A stretch of 5,789 nt of DNA from positions 1 through 5,789 of the forward strand of contig JAHWHA010000001.1 in the NCBI GenBank assembly GCA_019323665.1, read 5' to 3'. Each line of letters opens with the position of its first letter. Position 1 is the stretch's first letter. Both the position numbers and the translations under genes were made by a program. Of this stretch, positions 4,532-5,789 are shown in pieces. The stretch is from Candidatus Woesearchaeota archaeon (GTDB taxonomy: Archaea > Nanobdellota > Nanobdellia > Woesearchaeales > JAGVZT01). A model generated the notes under the pieces. That model saw nothing but the letters and a program-made list of their open reading frames with translations, was not told where the DNA came from and ran no database searches.

Positions 4532-5789
4532 TAAAGTCAAAACGCAACATACAGAGGAGGTATGTACTGCTGATCCTTGCACTCTCAGCCCTCGCAATAA
4601 TGGGTGTATTTCTCATCAAGAGTTTCATAGCACTTGTACCAACCTATGTGCCAGGGGAGGCCGGCTATATCACAGAGCTTGAGATTTTCATCAAATACAA
4701 TGCCTCTATATGGGCAGGGGCATATGGTTTTGTTGTGTGGATTCCTGGGTATGGTGGCTCAACTCCACAGCAGAGTTTCATTGGTGACCAGATCAAGATG
4801 GTAGATAACATGTTTTTTGACTGTATGGAAAGGGATGGTGGGGAGATATATGCTTCAACATCCAACAATATTACCTGGGATACTGTTACTGCTGGCACTC
4901 CCGCTCAGGTGGACGCGTTTCTTGGAGAAAATGAATCTTCGATAATGTCAGGCACACGGACTTTCATCCACACAATAAATGTGACATTAGGTACTAATGT
5001 TATCTACAATGTGCCAGCTGTCCATACTTACCAAGTAAACAATGAGAACAGCGAACGCTTTAAGGTGGGGGTGCTAGCTGATTCCCAAGGCAACCTGATT
5101 TTTGTGACAACTGACATTGTGCCAAATCTGCCTGAAACAATATTCTCAAACGAGTCCAACATCTATGCAAATTTCCAGACAATATTGCCAATACCACAGG
5201 GTACACAACAGACATACTATTTTTACAGAGATCCTTTTGAAGTGTGCCCAAGTGGATATGGGATGTACTCAAATGGTACAATAAGTGGTGTGGTCAGAGA
5301 CAATGTGACAGGGGAGGTAATTGCAGATGCCTTGGTAATTGTGGGTTCTGTTTCAACTTTAACAAATGGATCTGGTTATTATTCACTGCACACGATTGAG
5401 GGAGAGTACAGCCTGGTTGGATTAAAGAATGATTATGAGATCTATACAGACACTGTTGAGATTCTTGCAGATGTTAATATAAGCTACAATTTTACATTGA
5501 TACCGCTTCAGCAGAGGATTCCCAATAATGGTACTTTAATCGGAAATGTCACAGATGCCGATACGGGGGTAAGACTGTCAAATGTTACTGTGAGTATCGG
5601 CCTTAAATCTACGCTTACTGATGAGGACGGAGGATATGTGCTAATTGCTCCAGCAACAGATTATTTATTGATTGGATTTCTAGAGGGCTATTATCCGTAT
5701 AATACAACAGTTAATATCAGCGAGGATAATATCACTTTGCACAACTTCTCACTCAGCAGGATTCCGCCAGAGGGTCAAGGTCCAGGACA
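4528..5789 (+). CDS. Membrane-anchored surface protein with tandem carboxypeptidase-regulatory-like domains (3' truncated)
   Basis: The first 420 codons are present; the gene continues past the right edge. A basic N-terminus (KSKRNIQRR, 3-11) precedes a hydrophobic helix (about 12-37), indicating a signal anchor or signal peptide with the rest outside the cell. Residues about 45-245 form a domain I cannot name. It includes WAGAYGFVVW (62-71), GGEIYAS (104-110), an ITW segment (115-117) and YYFYRDPFEVCP (230-241); similar WAG-x-YG / GE-I-YAS patterns occur, from recall, in secreted DPANN proteins. Two carboxypeptidase-regulatory-like beta-sandwich repeats follow (about 251-326 and 336-411), each with G-x-V-x-D-x-x-T-G, a Val-rich strand and an SGYYSL or GGYVLI strand. 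About 17 N-x-S/T sequons suggest heavy N-glycosylation. Cys occurs only at 99 and 240, possibly a disulfide. It probably serves in the cell envelope, adhesion or cell contact; the exact role is unknown. Confidence 0.85.
   Translation, partial: MIKSKRNIQRRYVLLILALSALAIMGVFLIKSFIALVPTYVPGEAGYITELEIFIKYNASIWAGAYGFVVWIPGYGGSTPQQSFIGDQIKMVDNMFFDCMERDGGEIYASTSNNITWDTVTAGTPAQVDAFLGENESSIMSGTRTFIHTINVTLGTNVIYNVPAVHTYQVNNENSERFKVGVLADSQGNLIFVTTDIVPNLPETIFSNESNIYANFQTILPIPQGTQQTYYFYRDPFEVCPSGYGMYSNGTISGVVRDNVTGEVIADALVIVGSVSTLTNGSGYYSLHTIEGEYSLVGLKNDYEIYTDTVEILADVNISYNFTLIPLQQRIPNNGTLIGNVTDADTGVRLSNVTVSIGLKSTLTDEDGGYVLIAPATDYLLIGFLEGYYPYNTTVNISEDNITLHNFSLSRIPPEGQGPG

Noticed and set aside
4554..4564. 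Strong GAGGAGG followed by ATG at 4562
   Set aside because: That ATG opens only three codons before a stop. The motif is explained by the Gln-Arg-Arg codons of the surface protein's basic N-terminus.
4500..5281. Open frames at 4500-4682 (plus), 4665-4898 (minus) and 5060-5281 (minus)
   Set aside because: They are shadows of the long surface-protein frame, which has a signal anchor, sequons and repeated domains.

Overview
The window comes from an archaeon. Signs of this are an archaeal/eukaryotic-type S15 ribosomal protein, an archaeal Nre DNA-repair protein, TATA boxes about 26 bp upstream of leaderless or near-leaderless starts, and a tRNA gene whose introns have bulge-helix-bulge (BHB) splice motifs. 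The mix of unusual tRNA introns, compact gene packing and a heavily N-glycosylatable surface protein would fit a DPANN-type lineage such as Micrarchaeota or a relative. That placement is inference; the window holds no decisive taxonomic marker.

Layout. Minus strand, 1-1440: a two-gene operon of rps15 followed by a DHH-family (RecJ/GAN-like) nuclease or phosphoesterase, which starts inside the rps15 stop codon and runs off the left edge. The rps15 leader is about 80 nt long and can form two hairpins before a strong Shine-Dalgarno. Plus strand, 1554-2631: a single MscS-type mechanosensitive channel that is probably translated from a leaderless mRNA. Converging on it, and overlapping its stop codon by 3 bp, is a minus-strand tRNA-Gln(UUG) gene (2629-2775). 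I read this as split by three introns: 15 nt in the D-loop, 36 nt at the canonical 37/38 site and 23 nt in the T-loop. Removing them leaves a clean 73-nt cloverleaf.

Between the tRNA and the next gene is a GC-rich foldback element of about 103 bp (2848-2950), closed by a perfect 12-bp inverted repeat. Its function is unknown. Plus strand, 3030-4259: an Nre-family DNA-repair protein with an N-terminal four-cysteine zinc motif and a C-terminal PCNA-interaction (PIP) motif.

Plus strand, 4347-5789: a small operon of a 50-residue ribbon-helix-helix (RHH) regulator and a translationally coupled membrane-anchored surface protein with tandem carboxypeptidase-regulatory-like domains, cut by the right edge. 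Tandem direct repeats with a 10-bp period sit between the TATA box and the regulator's start, so autoregulation of the pair is plausible.

The genes do not form one pathway. They are adjacent housekeeping, repair, osmotic-stress and cell-surface units. The most unusual items are the three-intron tRNA, the foldback element and the RHH/surface-protein operon.
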